A stretch of DNA of 64,000 bases, taken from contig NZ_BPKY01000005.1 of NCBI RefSeq assembly GCF_019656055.1, forward strand, positions 1 to 64,000, written 5' to 3'. Shown here piece after piece: positions 36,389-45,979 of the stretch. Made by a program: the position numbers and the translations under genes. Position 1 is the stretch's first letter, and each line of letters opens with the position of its first letter. Source of the DNA: Leuconostoc miyukkimchii (GTDB lineage: Bacteria > Bacillota > Bacilli > Lactobacillales > Lactobacillaceae). The notes beneath the pieces were generated by a model. It did no database searches. It saw only the letters and a list, made by a program, of their open reading frames with translations, and was not told where the DNA came from.

Positions 36389-38167
36389 ATGTATATTTTT
36401 GGAAAACTAATGTGGTTTTTTCGCGAAAATAAAAGGTTATATGTTTTAGGATTATCTTTTCTATTTTTAACTGAAATTTCTCAAATGGTATCACCAGCTT
36501 TGATTGGTCTTTTCACAGATACGGTGATCTCACGAACATTGACAATTGAAAACCTGGCATTCTATACGGGTGGTATTTTATTATTTTCTATTTTAATGTA
36601 TATCTTTAGATATGCTTGGATTACACATATTTTTCAAGGCTCTGCTTTACTTGAAAAAACATTGCGTCAAAAGCTATTCGATCATTATATGAAAATGGAT
36701 ACAACATTTTACCAAAGGCATCGAACAGGTGATTTGATGGCTCACGCAACGAATGATTTGTCAGCGGTGCAGCGTGTTGCATCTGGTGGTATTTTGATGC
36801 TTGTTGATTCTGTTGTTGTGATCATTTTTACTGTCATATCAATGGTATTGGTAGTTGGCTGGCGTTTGACATTAGTAGGCGTGTTGCCATTACCGCTTTT
36901 AGTTTTAGGTGTGCGCTATTTGTCGCCAAAGATGCGAGATGCGTTTACGTCATCACAGGAAGCATTTTCCCGCTTATCTAATAAATCACAGGAATCAATT
37001 GCTGGTGTTAAGGCAATCAAGACGCTAGGGCAAGAAGCAGAAGATATTGCTGATTTTGAAAATCAAGTTAAAGATACAATACAGATTAATAAACATGTTG
37101 CGTTTATCGATGCCTTGTTTGGACCAATGGCAACCATCATCATGACACTAAGTTATGTCGTTATGATAATATACGGTGGTTCCTTAGTTATTAATGAAGA
37201 AATAACGATTGGACAATTAGTATCATTTTCGACTTATTTAGGATTATTGGTTTGGCCAATGTTTGGTTTAGGTCAATTATTTAATGTTTTAGAACGTGGG
37301 AATGCATCCTACACACGAGTACAAACAATTTTATCAGAAAAGTCAGCCATTTTTGAAGAGGAAAATGGGGTGAAAGAAGCAGCTAGAGGTGACTTAGATA
37401 TGCAAATTGTTCAGTTTACATATCCAGACGATCAGGACAAAATGCCCGCTTTAAAAGATATCAATATTACAATTCAAGCAGGAAAAACTCTGGGAATTGT
37501 TGGTCGTGTTGGTGCGGGTAAGACGACGCTTCTTAAATTGTTGCTGCGCCAGTTTGATGGCTATGAGGGTGCTATTCGAGTTGGATCCGTTAATATCAAG
37601 AATTACACTTTAAATGCATATTTGAAATCAATTGGTTATGTTGCACAAGAAAATTTTTTGTTTTCGACAACAGTGCGAGATAATATTCGTTTTTCTGACG
37701 TTGATAAAAGTCAGGAAAATGTTGAAGAAGCTGCTCGAAAAGCATCTTTTCACGAAGATATTTTATCTTTGCCAGAAGGTTATGATACAGAAGTTGGCGA
37801 ACATGGTGTTAGTTTATCTGGTGGACAAAAACAACGGTTAGCTATTGCCCGTGCGTTGATTACTAATCCGGAAATTTTGATTTTAGATGATGCATTATCA
37901 GCTGTTGATGCACTAACAGAAAAACAAATTTTGAATACGTTAAGGTCAGAACGTCAAGAAAAAACAACAATTATTGCTGCACATCGTATTAGTTCAGTTA
38001 TGAATGCAGATGAGATTATCGTGTTGGAACATGGAAAAATAACAGAACGTGGCAGCCACGCTGATTTGGTGGCATTAAATGGTTGGTATGCAGAGATGTA
38101 TCAACAGCAGCAATTAGTAACAAAAATTGAAGATAAATTAAATGGCGAGGCGGTCGGTGATGTCTGA
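36389..38167 (+). CDS. Heterodimeric ABC exporter, subunit 1 (degenerate site)
   Basis: 592 residues: six membrane segments (residues 10-300) and an ATPase domain. Walker A is GRVGAGKTT, signature LSGGQKQR, Walker B ILILDDALSAVD, so the catalytic Glu after Walker B is Asp. This is the pattern of the non-hydrolysing partner in LmrCD/BmrCD-type multidrug exporters. GGAGAG precedes ATG 36389. It overlaps the next gene by eight bases. Confidence 0.9.
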   Translation: MYIFGKLMWFFRENKRLYVLGLSFLFLTEISQMVSPALIGLFTDTVISRTLTIENLAFYTGGILLFSILMYIFRYAWITHIFQGSALLEKTLRQKLFDHYMKMDTTFYQRHRTGDLMAHATNDLSAVQRVASGGILMLVDSVVVIIFTVISMVLVVGWRLTLVGVLPLPLLVLGVRYLSPKMRDAFTSSQEAFSRLSNKSQESIAGVKAIKTLGQEAEDIADFENQVKDTIQINKHVAFIDALFGPMATIIMTLSYVVMIIYGGSLVINEEITIGQLVSFSTYLGLLVWPMFGLGQLFNVLERGNASYTRVQTILSEKSAIFEEENGVKEAARGDLDMQIVQFTYPDDQDKMPALKDINITIQAGKTLGIVGRVGAGKTTLLKLLLRQFDGYEGAIRVGSVNIKNYTLNAYLKSIGYVAQENFLFSTTVRDNIRFSDVDKSQENVEEAARKASFHEDILSLPEGYDTEVGEHGVSLSGGQKQRLAIARALITNPEILILDDALSAVDALTEKQILNTLRSERQEKTTIIAAHRISSVMNADEIIVLEHGKITERGSHADLVALNGWYAEMYQQQQLVTKIEDKLNGEAVGDV

Positions 38168-39962
38168 AAAAAATAAGTCGGTTTGGGCAAAAAGCCTGCC
38201 GATTAAGGAGCAACTTCATGTTATTGTAACGTTAATCAAGCTAGCTAAGCCATTTCGGAAGATGTTCTTTGGCGCATTGGCTTTTGGTGGTGTGTTTGCC
38301 TTACTTCAAGCAGCGGCCCCACGTGTGATTGCCTACTACTTAACAGATTATTTGCAACAGAGCGATAATGTCAGTTTACAAATCATGATTAGTTTTGCTA
38401 TTTTGGTAGCGATAATACGTGTCAGCCAAGCAGTAGCAGATGTATTAAATGCTTATTATTTTACAGTAGCAGCAGAATACGCATTAGAAGATATTAGAGT
38501 GCAAGTGTTTAGTAAATTGCATGCGCTAGGTATGCATTTTTTTGACCAAGTACCTGCGGGTTCGTTGGTGACACGTGTGAACAATGACACTGCTGCGTTG
38601 GCAGACTTTTGGCGTTTTTTTATGCAGTTGACATTTGTCATTATGAGTATAATTGGTGCGTATATTGGCATGCTGACGGTGAGTGTTAAAGCAACGTTGC
38701 TGATGTTAATTATTGTGCCATTTGTTATTGGATCAGTCTTTTTATATCAGCGCTTTTCTTCGAGTTTATTCCGTCATATGCGTCAACGATTATCACATCT
38801 TAATGCTCAAATCGCTGAAAGTATTACTGGTATTGACGTTATTCAGGAATTCCACCAAGAGGATCGGTTTAAGAAGACATTTGCTAAGGTGAATAATGAC
38901 TATTTCAATGCGCGTTTTAAAATGGTAAAAGCAGATGCCCTCTTATTAGAACCAATGATTGATTTACTGTTAGGGGCTGCAATGTTCTTGGTTCTTTGGT
39001 ATTTCGGTGTTTTGTCGATGTCCACAGTGGTTACGGCGGGTGTTATTTATGCTTTTACCACCTATTTGAATAATATATTTAGTCCCTTGGAAAGTGTCAT
39101 GAATCTATTTAGTCCATTTCAAGAAGGATTAGTTTCTGGCTATCGCATTTTAGGTATCTTGTCTGATGAAACATATGCACCCGCACAAAACATAAACGCG
39201 AGTGAAAGTATCACGGCGGGTGAAATAGAATTTAAACAGGTTGATTTTAGTTATGATGGTAAACACCAAATATTGAAAAATTTAACATTTTCTGCAAAAC
39301 CAGGTGATACAGTGGCGTTGGTTGGACATACAGGATCTGGTAAGTCATCAACTATAAACACGCTTATGCGTTTCTATGATTTTCAAAAAGGTGAAATATT
39401 AATTGATGGTCACGACATTCGTGATATATATTTAAAAAGCATTAGACAAAAGATGGGCTTAGTATTGCAAGACCCGTTTATGTTTTACGGTGACATCTCA
39501 TCAAATATCCGTATGTATGATGACACCATTACAGATAAACAAATTAAAGATGCAGCCATTTTTGTTGGTGCGGATAAATTTATATCTACACTACCAGGTC
39601 AGTATCATGCCAAAGTCCAAGAAGGTGGATCTGGCTTTTCTGCCGGTGAAAAACAGTTAATTAGTTTTGCCAGAACGATTGTTAGAGACCCCAAAATTTT
39701 GATACTTGATGAAGCAACTGCGAATGTTGACACAGAAACTGAAGCATTGATTCAAAAGTCATTATTAAAGATGCGTCAAAATCGAACAACCATCGCAATA
39801 GCACATCGACTGTCAACTATTAAAGATGCTGATTTGATTTTAGTCCTTGATAGTGGTGAGGTTGTTGAGCGCGGCACGCATGATGAACTACTCAAACAAG
39901 GTGGTCGCTATTATGACTTATATCGTTTGCAAGGAATCAATGAAACGAACCTAACAATTTGA
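38160..39962 (+). CDS. Heterodimeric ABC exporter, subunit 2
   Basis: 600 residues, six membrane segments and an ATPase domain. Walker A GHTGSGKSS, Walker B ILILDEATANVD with the normal Glu, but the signature is FSAGEKQL rather than LSGGQ. The pair therefore makes one canonical site (Walker B of this subunit, signature of subunit 1) and one degenerate site. ATG 38160 lies in the tail of subunit 1, with GAGGCGG upstream. Substrate unknown; drugs or lipids are usual. Confidence 0.9.
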   Translation: MSEKNKSVWAKSLPIKEQLHVIVTLIKLAKPFRKMFFGALAFGGVFALLQAAAPRVIAYYLTDYLQQSDNVSLQIMISFAILVAIIRVSQAVADVLNAYYFTVAAEYALEDIRVQVFSKLHALGMHFFDQVPAGSLVTRVNNDTAALADFWRFFMQLTFVIMSIIGAYIGMLTVSVKATLLMLIIVPFVIGSVFLYQRFSSSLFRHMRQRLSHLNAQIAESITGIDVIQEFHQEDRFKKTFAKVNNDYFNARFKMVKADALLLEPMIDLLLGAAMFLVLWYFGVLSMSTVVTAGVIYAFTTYLNNIFSPLESVMNLFSPFQEGLVSGYRILGILSDETYAPAQNINASESITAGEIEFKQVDFSYDGKHQILKNLTFSAKPGDTVALVGHTGSGKSSTINTLMRFYDFQKGEILIDGHDIRDIYLKSIRQKMGLVLQDPFMFYGDISSNIRMYDDTITDKQIKDAAIFVGADKFISTLPGQYHAKVQEGGSGFSAGEKQLISFARTIVRDPKILILDEATANVDTETEALIQKSLLKMRQNRTTIAIAHRLSTIKDADLILVLDSGEVVERGTHDELLKQGGRYYDLYRLQGINETNLTI

Positions 39963-40014
39963 GTATTAAATGTTAAAATATTCACATTCTTATGTTATGT
40001 TTTCTGCCATGACT

Positions 40015-40044
40015 TTGACGAAATTGATAGATAACAGGTACAAT
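40015..40044 (+). promoter_or_regulatory. Promoter of the glutamine-type ABC operon
   Basis: TTGACG at 40015-40020, 18-bp spacer, TACAAT at 40039-40044, leaving a leader of about 120 bases before the ATPase gene. Confidence 0.65.
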
Positions 40045-40070
40045 GGAAATAGAACAAAATTAGGTCAGCA

Positions 40071-40113
40071 GACTGTAAATTAAAAATTTAGTATTATAGT
40101 CGCAATCTTTTTT
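40071..40113 (+). terminator. Possible attenuator hairpin in the leader
   Basis: GACTGTAA (40071-40078) pairs with TTATAGTC (40094-40101), then CGCAATC and six T. It lies inside the leader, before the start codon, so read-through would set expression. A second small stem GTGTGT/ACACAC follows. Confidence 0.45.
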
Positions 40114-40169
40114 AAAGTATCAATGTGTGTGCATCATGTAAACACACATAAATAAGGAGAGATTTACGC

Positions 40170-40907
40170 ATGTCAATGATTGAATTCAAAAATGTCGAGA
40201 AGTACTATGGTGACTTCCATGCACTAAAAAACGTTAATTTAAAGATTGACGAAGGAGAAACGGTTGTTTTGATTGGTCCGTCTGGTTCAGGAAAATCAAC
40301 GTTAATTCGTACAGTTAACGGTCTTGAAGAAATTCAAGAAGGACAGCTATTAGTTAACGGATTTGATTTGCATGATCCAAAAACAGATATGAATCGCATT
40401 CGTAAAAATGTGGGAATGGTGTTTCAGCATTTTAATCTTTATGATAATAAAACAACGCTTGAAAACATCATGTTAGCACCACGCTTAGTTCTAAAGCGTG
40501 ATGAAGCGGAAAATAAAAAAATCGCCATGGAATTGCTAGAAAAAGTGGGATTGGCTGACAAAGCAGCTAATATGCCATCAGAATTATCTGGTGGACAAAA
40601 ACAACGTGCAGCAATTGCACGTTCGTTAGCTATGCGTCCAAAAGCCTTATTGTTTGATGAACCGACATCAGCTTTAGATCCCGAAATGGTTGGGGATGTT
40701 TTGGATGTCATGCGTGATATTGCCAAAGATTCTTCTATGACAATGTTGGTTGTGACACATGAAATGAGTTTTGCTAAGGCAGTTGCCGATCGTGTTATTT
40801 TTATGGCTGACGGTCAAGTTTTGGAAGACAGTACAACACAAGAATTCTTTGATAGTCCAAAAGAAGCGCGCGCACAACAATTTTTGAGTCAAGTTGAACA
40901 TCATTAA
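40170..40907 (+). CDS. Glutamine/glutamate-type ABC transporter ATPase
   Basis: 245 residues, GlnQ type. Walker A GPSGSGKST (about residue 34), Q-loop VFQHFNLY, signature LSGGQKQR, Walker B ALLFDEPTSALD, H-loop VTHE. ATAAGGAGAG before the start. First gene of a four-gene importer operon (ATPase, binding protein, two permeases), the arrangement of glutamine and glutamate/aspartate systems. Confidence 0.9.
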   Translation: MSMIEFKNVEKYYGDFHALKNVNLKIDEGETVVLIGPSGSGKSTLIRTVNGLEEIQEGQLLVNGFDLHDPKTDMNRIRKNVGMVFQHFNLYDNKTTLENIMLAPRLVLKRDEAENKKIAMELLEKVGLADKAANMPSELSGGQKQRAAIARSLAMRPKALLFDEPTSALDPEMVGDVLDVMRDIAKDSSMTMLVVTHEMSFAKAVADRVIFMADGQVLEDSTTQEFFDSPKEARAQQFLSQVEHH

Positions 40908-40926
40908 GATTATGGAGGAGTTGCGT

Positions 40927-40986
40927 TTGTTGGCATTCATTACTTTGATTAAAAAGTTAATAGGATGCCAAATGACTAGCGCATAA
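40927..40986 (+). promoter_or_regulatory. Short upstream ORF before the binding-protein gene
   Basis: GGAGG at 40914-40918 is well placed for TTG 40927, which opens a 19-codon frame ending TAA at 40984-40986, five bases before the binding-protein ATG at 40992. That ATG has no ribosome site of its own, so reinitiation is likely. Confidence 0.5.
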
Positions 40987-40991
40987 ATATT

Positions 40992-41858
40992 ATGGAAAAA
41001 GCTAAAAAACGACAATTTGGTATTATTGCCACAATTGTTCTAGCTGCCGTTATTGTCCTCGGTTTAATGTGGGCAACAGCAACAGCTACTAAAAATGAAG
41101 AGCACAAAGATACTTTGGAACGTGTTGAACGACTCGGTCGAATTGTTTGGGGTGTCAAAGCAGATACACGTTTATTCGGGTTAATGGACACTAAGACAGG
41201 TATTTCTCAAGGATTTGATATTGATATCGCACGTGCCTTAACTGTTCAAATTTCAAAGCAAACTGGCGTGCCTATGTCTGCTGAATTCGTACCTGTTTCG
41301 TCATCATCAAAGATGCAACTATTAAAAAATACAAATATTGATGGTTCAGTATCAACAATGACGATTACGCCAGAACGTGAAAAAATTATTGATTTTACAG
41401 ATCAATATTTTGATGCAGGGCAGTCTATATTAGTACGTAAAAACTCTGGTATCAAAAATATTCGAGATATGAATAGCTCTAAATACACGATTATTGTAGT
41501 AGTGGGGACAACAGCTGCCACAGAGTTGGCTAAGTTTGCGCCTAAAGCAAAAATGTTAGCGGTTCAAGATTATGCAACAGGTATGCAGGCGCTAAAGAGT
41601 GGTCAGGGACAGGCGATGTCAACTGATAACGCCATTCTATATGGTTTTGCAACAGAAAATCCAGAATATCATATTGCTGGAAACGCTTTTACACATGGAC
41701 CATATGGTATTGCCTTTGACAATAACCAAGGGCCAATGATTAAACAAACAAACCGTGCGTTAAAGACGATTAAAGAAAACGGTATTTATAACCAATTAAT
41801 CAAAAAGTGGTTTAGTGATGTTCCAGGCCTTGATTGGCATAGTTTGGAGGTGAAATAA
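40992..41858 (+). CDS. Glutamine/glutamate-type binding protein, membrane-anchored
   Basis: 288-residue family-3 binding protein. Hydrophobic anchor at residues 9-28, no cysteine in the protein, so no lipid anchor. Motifs: GRIVWGVKADTRLFGLMDTK split around residues 48-68, QGFDIDIARALT, VSTMTITPEREKIIDFTDQYF. The stop codon overlaps the first permease start (TAATG). Confidence 0.88.
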   Translation: MEKAKKRQFGIIATIVLAAVIVLGLMWATATATKNEEHKDTLERVERLGRIVWGVKADTRLFGLMDTKTGISQGFDIDIARALTVQISKQTGVPMSAEFVPVSSSSKMQLLKNTNIDGSVSTMTITPEREKIIDFTDQYFDAGQSILVRKNSGIKNIRDMNSSKYTIIVVVGTTAATELAKFAPKAKMLAVQDYATGMQALKSGQGQAMSTDNAILYGFATENPEYHIAGNAFTHGPYGIAFDNNQGPMIKQTNRALKTIKENGIYNQLIKKWFSDVPGLDWHSLEVK

Positions 41859-42499
41859 TGGCATTATTACAAAATAATTTCCCAACATTCTTGCAAGGAT
41901 TTGGTTATACATTACTTTCTAGTATTATCGCCTTAATTGGATCGATGATTCTTGGTACTGGATTTGCTATCATGCAGATAGTACCGCAAAAGTGGATTCA
42001 GAAAATTGGGAATATCTATGTCCAAGTTTTCCGAAATATTCCATTGTTAATTATCACTTTCTTCTTCTTCCTAGTTGTATCTAAGTATATTAAAATGAGT
42101 GGTTTTACATCAGGAACAGTCGCATTGATGCTGTATACATCAGCGTTTATTGCAGAAACAGTACGTGCTGGAATTTTAGCTGTTAATACTGGCCAAATGG
42201 AAGGCGCACGTGCGAATGGCTTGTCCTTTGCACAAGCAATGAGATACATCGTATTACCTCAAGCGTTTCGTATCTCACTACCATCACTTGGTAATCAATT
42301 TATCAACTTGGTGAAAAATTCATCTATTCTAGCCTTTGTTGGTGGTTTGGATTTGATGTATCAAGGTAATATGATTGCAGCAAATACATTTGATACATTT
42401 AGTACTTATATTATTGTTGCTATCTTTTATTTGATACTGACATTACCATTGAGCTACTATATACAACATCTTGAGCGCAAGCTTAAGCGTGCAGCCTAA
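41858..42499 (+). CDS. Amino-acid ABC transporter permease 1
   Basis: 213 residues, HisM/GlnP type, with FRNIPLLIITFFFFLV and the EAA loop EGARANGLSFAQAMRYIVLPQA. GGAGG lies before the ATG inside the binding-protein gene. Confidence 0.9.
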   Translation: MALLQNNFPTFLQGFGYTLLSSIIALIGSMILGTGFAIMQIVPQKWIQKIGNIYVQVFRNIPLLIITFFFFLVVSKYIKMSGFTSGTVALMLYTSAFIAETVRAGILAVNTGQMEGARANGLSFAQAMRYIVLPQAFRISLPSLGNQFINLVKNSSILAFVGGLDLMYQGNMIAANTFDTFSTYIIVAIFYLILTLPLSYYIQHLERKLKRAA

Positions 42500-42508
42500 G
42501 GAGGAATT

Positions 42509-43168
42509 ATGGTTACATTAGGAATATTTAGCGCCTTTACACCACAAAACGTCCTTTATCTCTTAGGCGGCTTGGGTATTACAGTAGGTGTATCAATCAT
42601 ATCGGTTATTTTGAGTCTGATTTTTGGTTCAATTGTTGGTATTATTCAATTTGAACGTTTGCCTTATTTTTCTAAATTTGTCGGAACAATTAATAATGTC
42701 ATTCGTAATTTACCTTTGTTGCTAATTATCTTCTTTGTCTACTTTGCTTTACCAAAAATTGGCATTCACTTACCAATTTTCTGGGCAACAGTGATTGCGA
42801 TGAGTACATTCGAATCAGCCATGTTGGCGGAAATTGTTCGAGGTGGGTTGGAATCAGTTGATATCGGTCAGTTTGAAGGTGCACGTGCCAACGGTTTGAG
42901 CAACATGCAAACAATGATTTATATCATTTTGCCACAAGCATATAAAAAGATGATTCCACCAATTATTTCGCAATTAATTTCATTAGTGAAAGATACAAGT
43001 TTAGCTATGGGTATTGTGTTGTCTGAGATGACCTATCGTGGACAAATAGTCTATGCACAAAACTCGACGTACATTATTCCCGTACTGATAGCAATAACAC
43101 TTGTTTACTTCTTATTGAACTATGGTTTGTCGTTAATTGCTAGATGGGCTGATCACAAATTAGCTTAA
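42509..43168 (+). CDS. Amino-acid ABC transporter permease 2
   Basis: 219 residues, same family as its neighbour (IRNLPLLLIIFFVYFALP; EGARANGLSNMQTMIYIILPQA). AAGGAGG just before the ATG. The two permeases probably form a heterodimer. Confidence 0.9.
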   Translation: MVTLGIFSAFTPQNVLYLLGGLGITVGVSIISVILSLIFGSIVGIIQFERLPYFSKFVGTINNVIRNLPLLLIIFFVYFALPKIGIHLPIFWATVIAMSTFESAMLAEIVRGGLESVDIGQFEGARANGLSNMQTMIYIILPQAYKKMIPPIISQLISLVKDTSLAMGIVLSEMTYRGQIVYAQNSTYIIPVLIAITLVYFLLNYGLSLIARWADHKLA

Positions 43169-43242
43169 AATTAGTAAATGTTTTTCTTATTTTTCAAACA
43201 ATTATAAAAGCATATTGTTTGAATATAACGATATAAAATTAG

Positions 43243-43271
43243 TTGTATATGAGAAAATATCGTGATATAAT
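43243..43271 (+). promoter_or_regulatory. Promoter of the opp operon
   Basis: TTGTAT at 43243-43248, 17-bp spacer, perfect TATAAT at 43266-43271. An inverted repeat ACGATAT (43228-43234) / ATATCGT (43257-43263) straddles the -35 and may be an operator. Confidence 0.65.
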
Positions 43272-43328
43272 ATTGTCTATCAGTGTAATATTTTAAATTT
43301 ATCAAGATATCTCGGGAGGATATTAAGC

Positions 43329-44966
43329 ATGGAAAAATGGCAAAAAGTGACCATTGGCGCAGTAGCAGCCGCAGTCGTTGTCGTCGGTGGTACTCGAGCA
43401 GCAGGTTTGTGGGGCGCAAAGTCCGCAAATAGCGATACGTTATCATTTCAATTACCAACACCAATCCAAACATTGGATATTTCTAAGAATACGGATACCT
43501 ATTCTGGAACAATTATTGGTAACTCTGGTTCTAACCTAATGCGTGTCGATGCCAAAGGTAAGCCAAAATTAGAGTTGGCTAAATCTGTTAAAGTATCAGA
43601 TGACGGTTTGACATACACTGTTGTTTTGAAAAGTGGTCTTAAATACTCGGACGGTTCAAGCTTAACAGCTAAGGATTTCGTTTATTCATGGCAACGTATT
43701 GTCAATCCAAAAACTGCTTCACAATATGCTTATCTTGCTTCGGGTGTGAAAAATGCCGATAAGATTGCTGCGGGAAAAGCAAATGTTGATACACTTGGCG
43801 TGACTTCAAAAGGAAACACAATTACTTTTGAATTAGAGCGCCCAATGCCACAGTTTGAATACTTGCTAACTTTTGGTAACTTTATGCCACAGAAGGAAAG
43901 TTACGTTGAGAAGGAAGGCAAAAAGTATGCAACAACTGCCGCTACAGCACTTTACTCAGGACCATATAAGGTTGAAGGCTGGAGTGGTACAAATAACAAG
44001 TTTAAATTAGTAAAAAATGATAACTACTGGGATGCTAAGAATGTCAAGACAAAGCAAATTGACATTCAAATTGTTCAAAAGCCAGATACAGCTGTGCAAC
44101 TCTACAAGCAAGGTAAAATTGATCGTGTATCAATTGCTAACACACCGGAGTTATACAATGCCAATAAGAACAATAAAGATGTTGTCAAGGCACCGGAAGC
44201 AACCACAGCATATATTGAGTATAATCAGACAGGGAAAAACAAGTTCTTAGCAAATGCTAAGATTCGTGAAGCTTTGAATCTAGCAACTAATCGTAAAGAA
44301 TTAACACAACAAGTTACAGCAGGTATATCAACACCTGCAACAGGTTTGGCACCAGAAGGTTTGGCTAAGACTTCTTCTGATGAAGATCTAGCTAAGTATG
44401 TGGCTCCTGGCTATAAGTTTGATGCAGCCGCCGCTAAGAAAGCCTTCCAAGAAGGTTTGAAAGAACTTGGCGAAACACAAGCAACAGTGACAATTACATC
44501 AGATGCTGATTCACCAGCCGGAAAGACTACTGTAGATTACTTACAAGGTTCTTGGGAAAAGACGTTGCCTGGTTTGAAGGTCAACCAAAAGCTTGTACCA
44601 TTCCAACAAAGATTGAAAGATTCACAGACACAAAACTTTGATATTGTTGTATCACTTTGGGGTGGTGATTACCCAGAAGGATCAACATTCTATGATTTGT
44701 TTAAAGATGGTGCATCTTATAATAATGGGCAATTTAAAAATGCCGCATATACTGCAGCCGTTAACAAGGCTGAAACTACTGATGCGCTAAAAGATTCAGC
44801 ACGTGATACTGACTATAAGGCAGCTGAAGCAGCTTTGTTGAAGGACAATAATATTAATCCATTGTACTTCCGTTCAGGATACTCTCTTCAAAATCCAGAT
44901 GTTACAGGTATTATTGTGAATACAACTGGTGTACAGTATGACTGGAAGTCAGCTGTAAGAAAGTAA
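43329..44966 (+). CDS. oppA: Oligopeptide-binding protein OppA, membrane-anchored
   Basis: 545-residue family-5 binding protein that captures peptides for the Opp importer. Family motifs: PTPIQTLDISKNTDTYSG, LKSGLKYSDGSSLTAKDFVYSWQRIVNP, YNQTGKNKFLANAKIREALNLATNR. The N-terminus has a hydrophobic stretch (residues 8-20) with GGTRAAGLWG where a lipobox would be; no cysteine occurs. CGGGAGGATATTAAGC gives the start. Confidence 0.92.
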   Translation: MEKWQKVTIGAVAAAVVVVGGTRAAGLWGAKSANSDTLSFQLPTPIQTLDISKNTDTYSGTIIGNSGSNLMRVDAKGKPKLELAKSVKVSDDGLTYTVVLKSGLKYSDGSSLTAKDFVYSWQRIVNPKTASQYAYLASGVKNADKIAAGKANVDTLGVTSKGNTITFELERPMPQFEYLLTFGNFMPQKESYVEKEGKKYATTAATALYSGPYKVEGWSGTNNKFKLVKNDNYWDAKNVKTKQIDIQIVQKPDTAVQLYKQGKIDRVSIANTPELYNANKNNKDVVKAPEATTAYIEYNQTGKNKFLANAKIREALNLATNRKELTQQVTAGISTPATGLAPEGLAKTSSDEDLAKYVAPGYKFDAAAAKKAFQEGLKELGETQATVTITSDADSPAGKTTVDYLQGSWEKTLPGLKVNQKLVPFQQRLKDSQTQNFDIVVSLWGGDYPEGSTFYDLFKDGASYNNGQFKNAAYTAAVNKAETTDALKDSARDTDYKAAEAALLKDNNINPLYFRSGYSLQNPDVTGIIVNTTGVQYDWKSAVRK

Positions 44967-44997
44967 GCGTTGTTAATAACTAATTACATTAGAAATG

Positions 44998-45033
44998 CAA
45001 AATAAGAATTGACTTTAGTTAATTCTTATTTTG
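44998..45033 (+). terminator. Partial terminator between oppA and oppB
   Basis: Perfect 13-bp arms CAAAATAAGAATT and AATTCTTATTTTG around a ten-base loop. AU-rich and with only a short T-tract; partial termination here would yield more binding protein than permease. Confidence 0.6.
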
Positions 45034-45050
45034 TTATAGGAAGTCATAAT

Positions 45051-45968
45051 ATGTGGAAATACATTTTTAAAAGATTAGTGCTTCTAGTATTCACACTTTT
45101 CTTAGTTACAACAGCGACGTTTTTCTTGATGCAAATTATGCCAGGAACGCCGTTCAATAATCCTAAGTTAACGCCTGAAGCATTAGCACAATTGAAAACA
45201 ACTTATGGACTCGATCTGCCTGTCTGGCAACAATACTTAAACTACTTGGTTGGCGCTGCTCACGGTGATTTTGGTACATCATTTCAATATCAAAATCAGT
45301 CTGTTAGCATGTTAATTGGACAACGTTTACCTGTGTCTGCGCAATTAGGTGCACAAGCATTAGTTGTTGGTGTGATTGCTGGTTTATTCATGGGTGCAGC
45401 ATCAGCAAGAAACAAAAATAATAAAATTGATGGCACACTGGGTATTATCTCAACATTGGGTATTTCAATTCCTAGTTTTATATTAGGTATCGTGCTAGTA
45501 TACTTGTTTGGATTTAAATGGCCACTTTTCCCTGTATCTGGTTGGGGTGACTCATTCTCACAGACAATTTTGCCAACATTGGCGCTAGCAGTTAGCCCAG
45601 CTGCTGTGACGACACGATTTGTTCGTTCTGAAATGATTGAATCACTAAGTTCTGACTATGTTCAGTTAGCCAAAGCTAAAGGATTAAGTGCGAAAGAAGT
45701 TGTTAATCAGCACGCTTATCGTAACTCGATGATCCCAGTTTTGACGTTAATTGGTCCTATGGCGGCTGGTCTTTTAACTGGTTCAACATTGATTGAACAG
45801 ATTTTCTCAATTCCCGGTATTGGACAGCAATTTGTTTTGTCAATTCCATCAAAAGATTTCCCAGTGATTATGGGAACAACCATTGTTTATTCAGCAATGT
45901 TAATGGTTATGATTTTGATCACGGATATTTTGACAGCAATTGTTGATCCACGTGTTCGTTTGCAATAA
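45051..45968 (+). CDS. oppB: Oligopeptide ABC transporter permease OppB
   Basis: 305 residues. MWKYIFKRLVLLVFTLFLVT is the typical N-terminal segment; EAA-like loop AKAKGLSAKEVVNQHAYRNS; six membrane segments. AGGAAG before ATG 45051. Confidence 0.92.
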   Translation: MWKYIFKRLVLLVFTLFLVTTATFFLMQIMPGTPFNNPKLTPEALAQLKTTYGLDLPVWQQYLNYLVGAAHGDFGTSFQYQNQSVSMLIGQRLPVSAQLGAQALVVGVIAGLFMGAASARNKNNKIDGTLGIISTLGISIPSFILGIVLVYLFGFKWPLFPVSGWGDSFSQTILPTLALAVSPAAVTTRFVRSEMIESLSSDYVQLAKAKGLSAKEVVNQHAYRNSMIPVLTLIGPMAAGLLTGSTLIEQIFSIPGIGQQFVLSIPSKDFPVIMGTTIVYSAMLMVMILITDILTAIVDPRVRLQ

Positions 45969-45979
45969 GGAGGCTTATG

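Noticed and set aside
39971-39986. GlnR site TGTTAAAATATTCACA before the glutamine-type transporter
   Set aside because: The spacer is six instead of seven bases and it lies just upstream of the -35; too weak to list.
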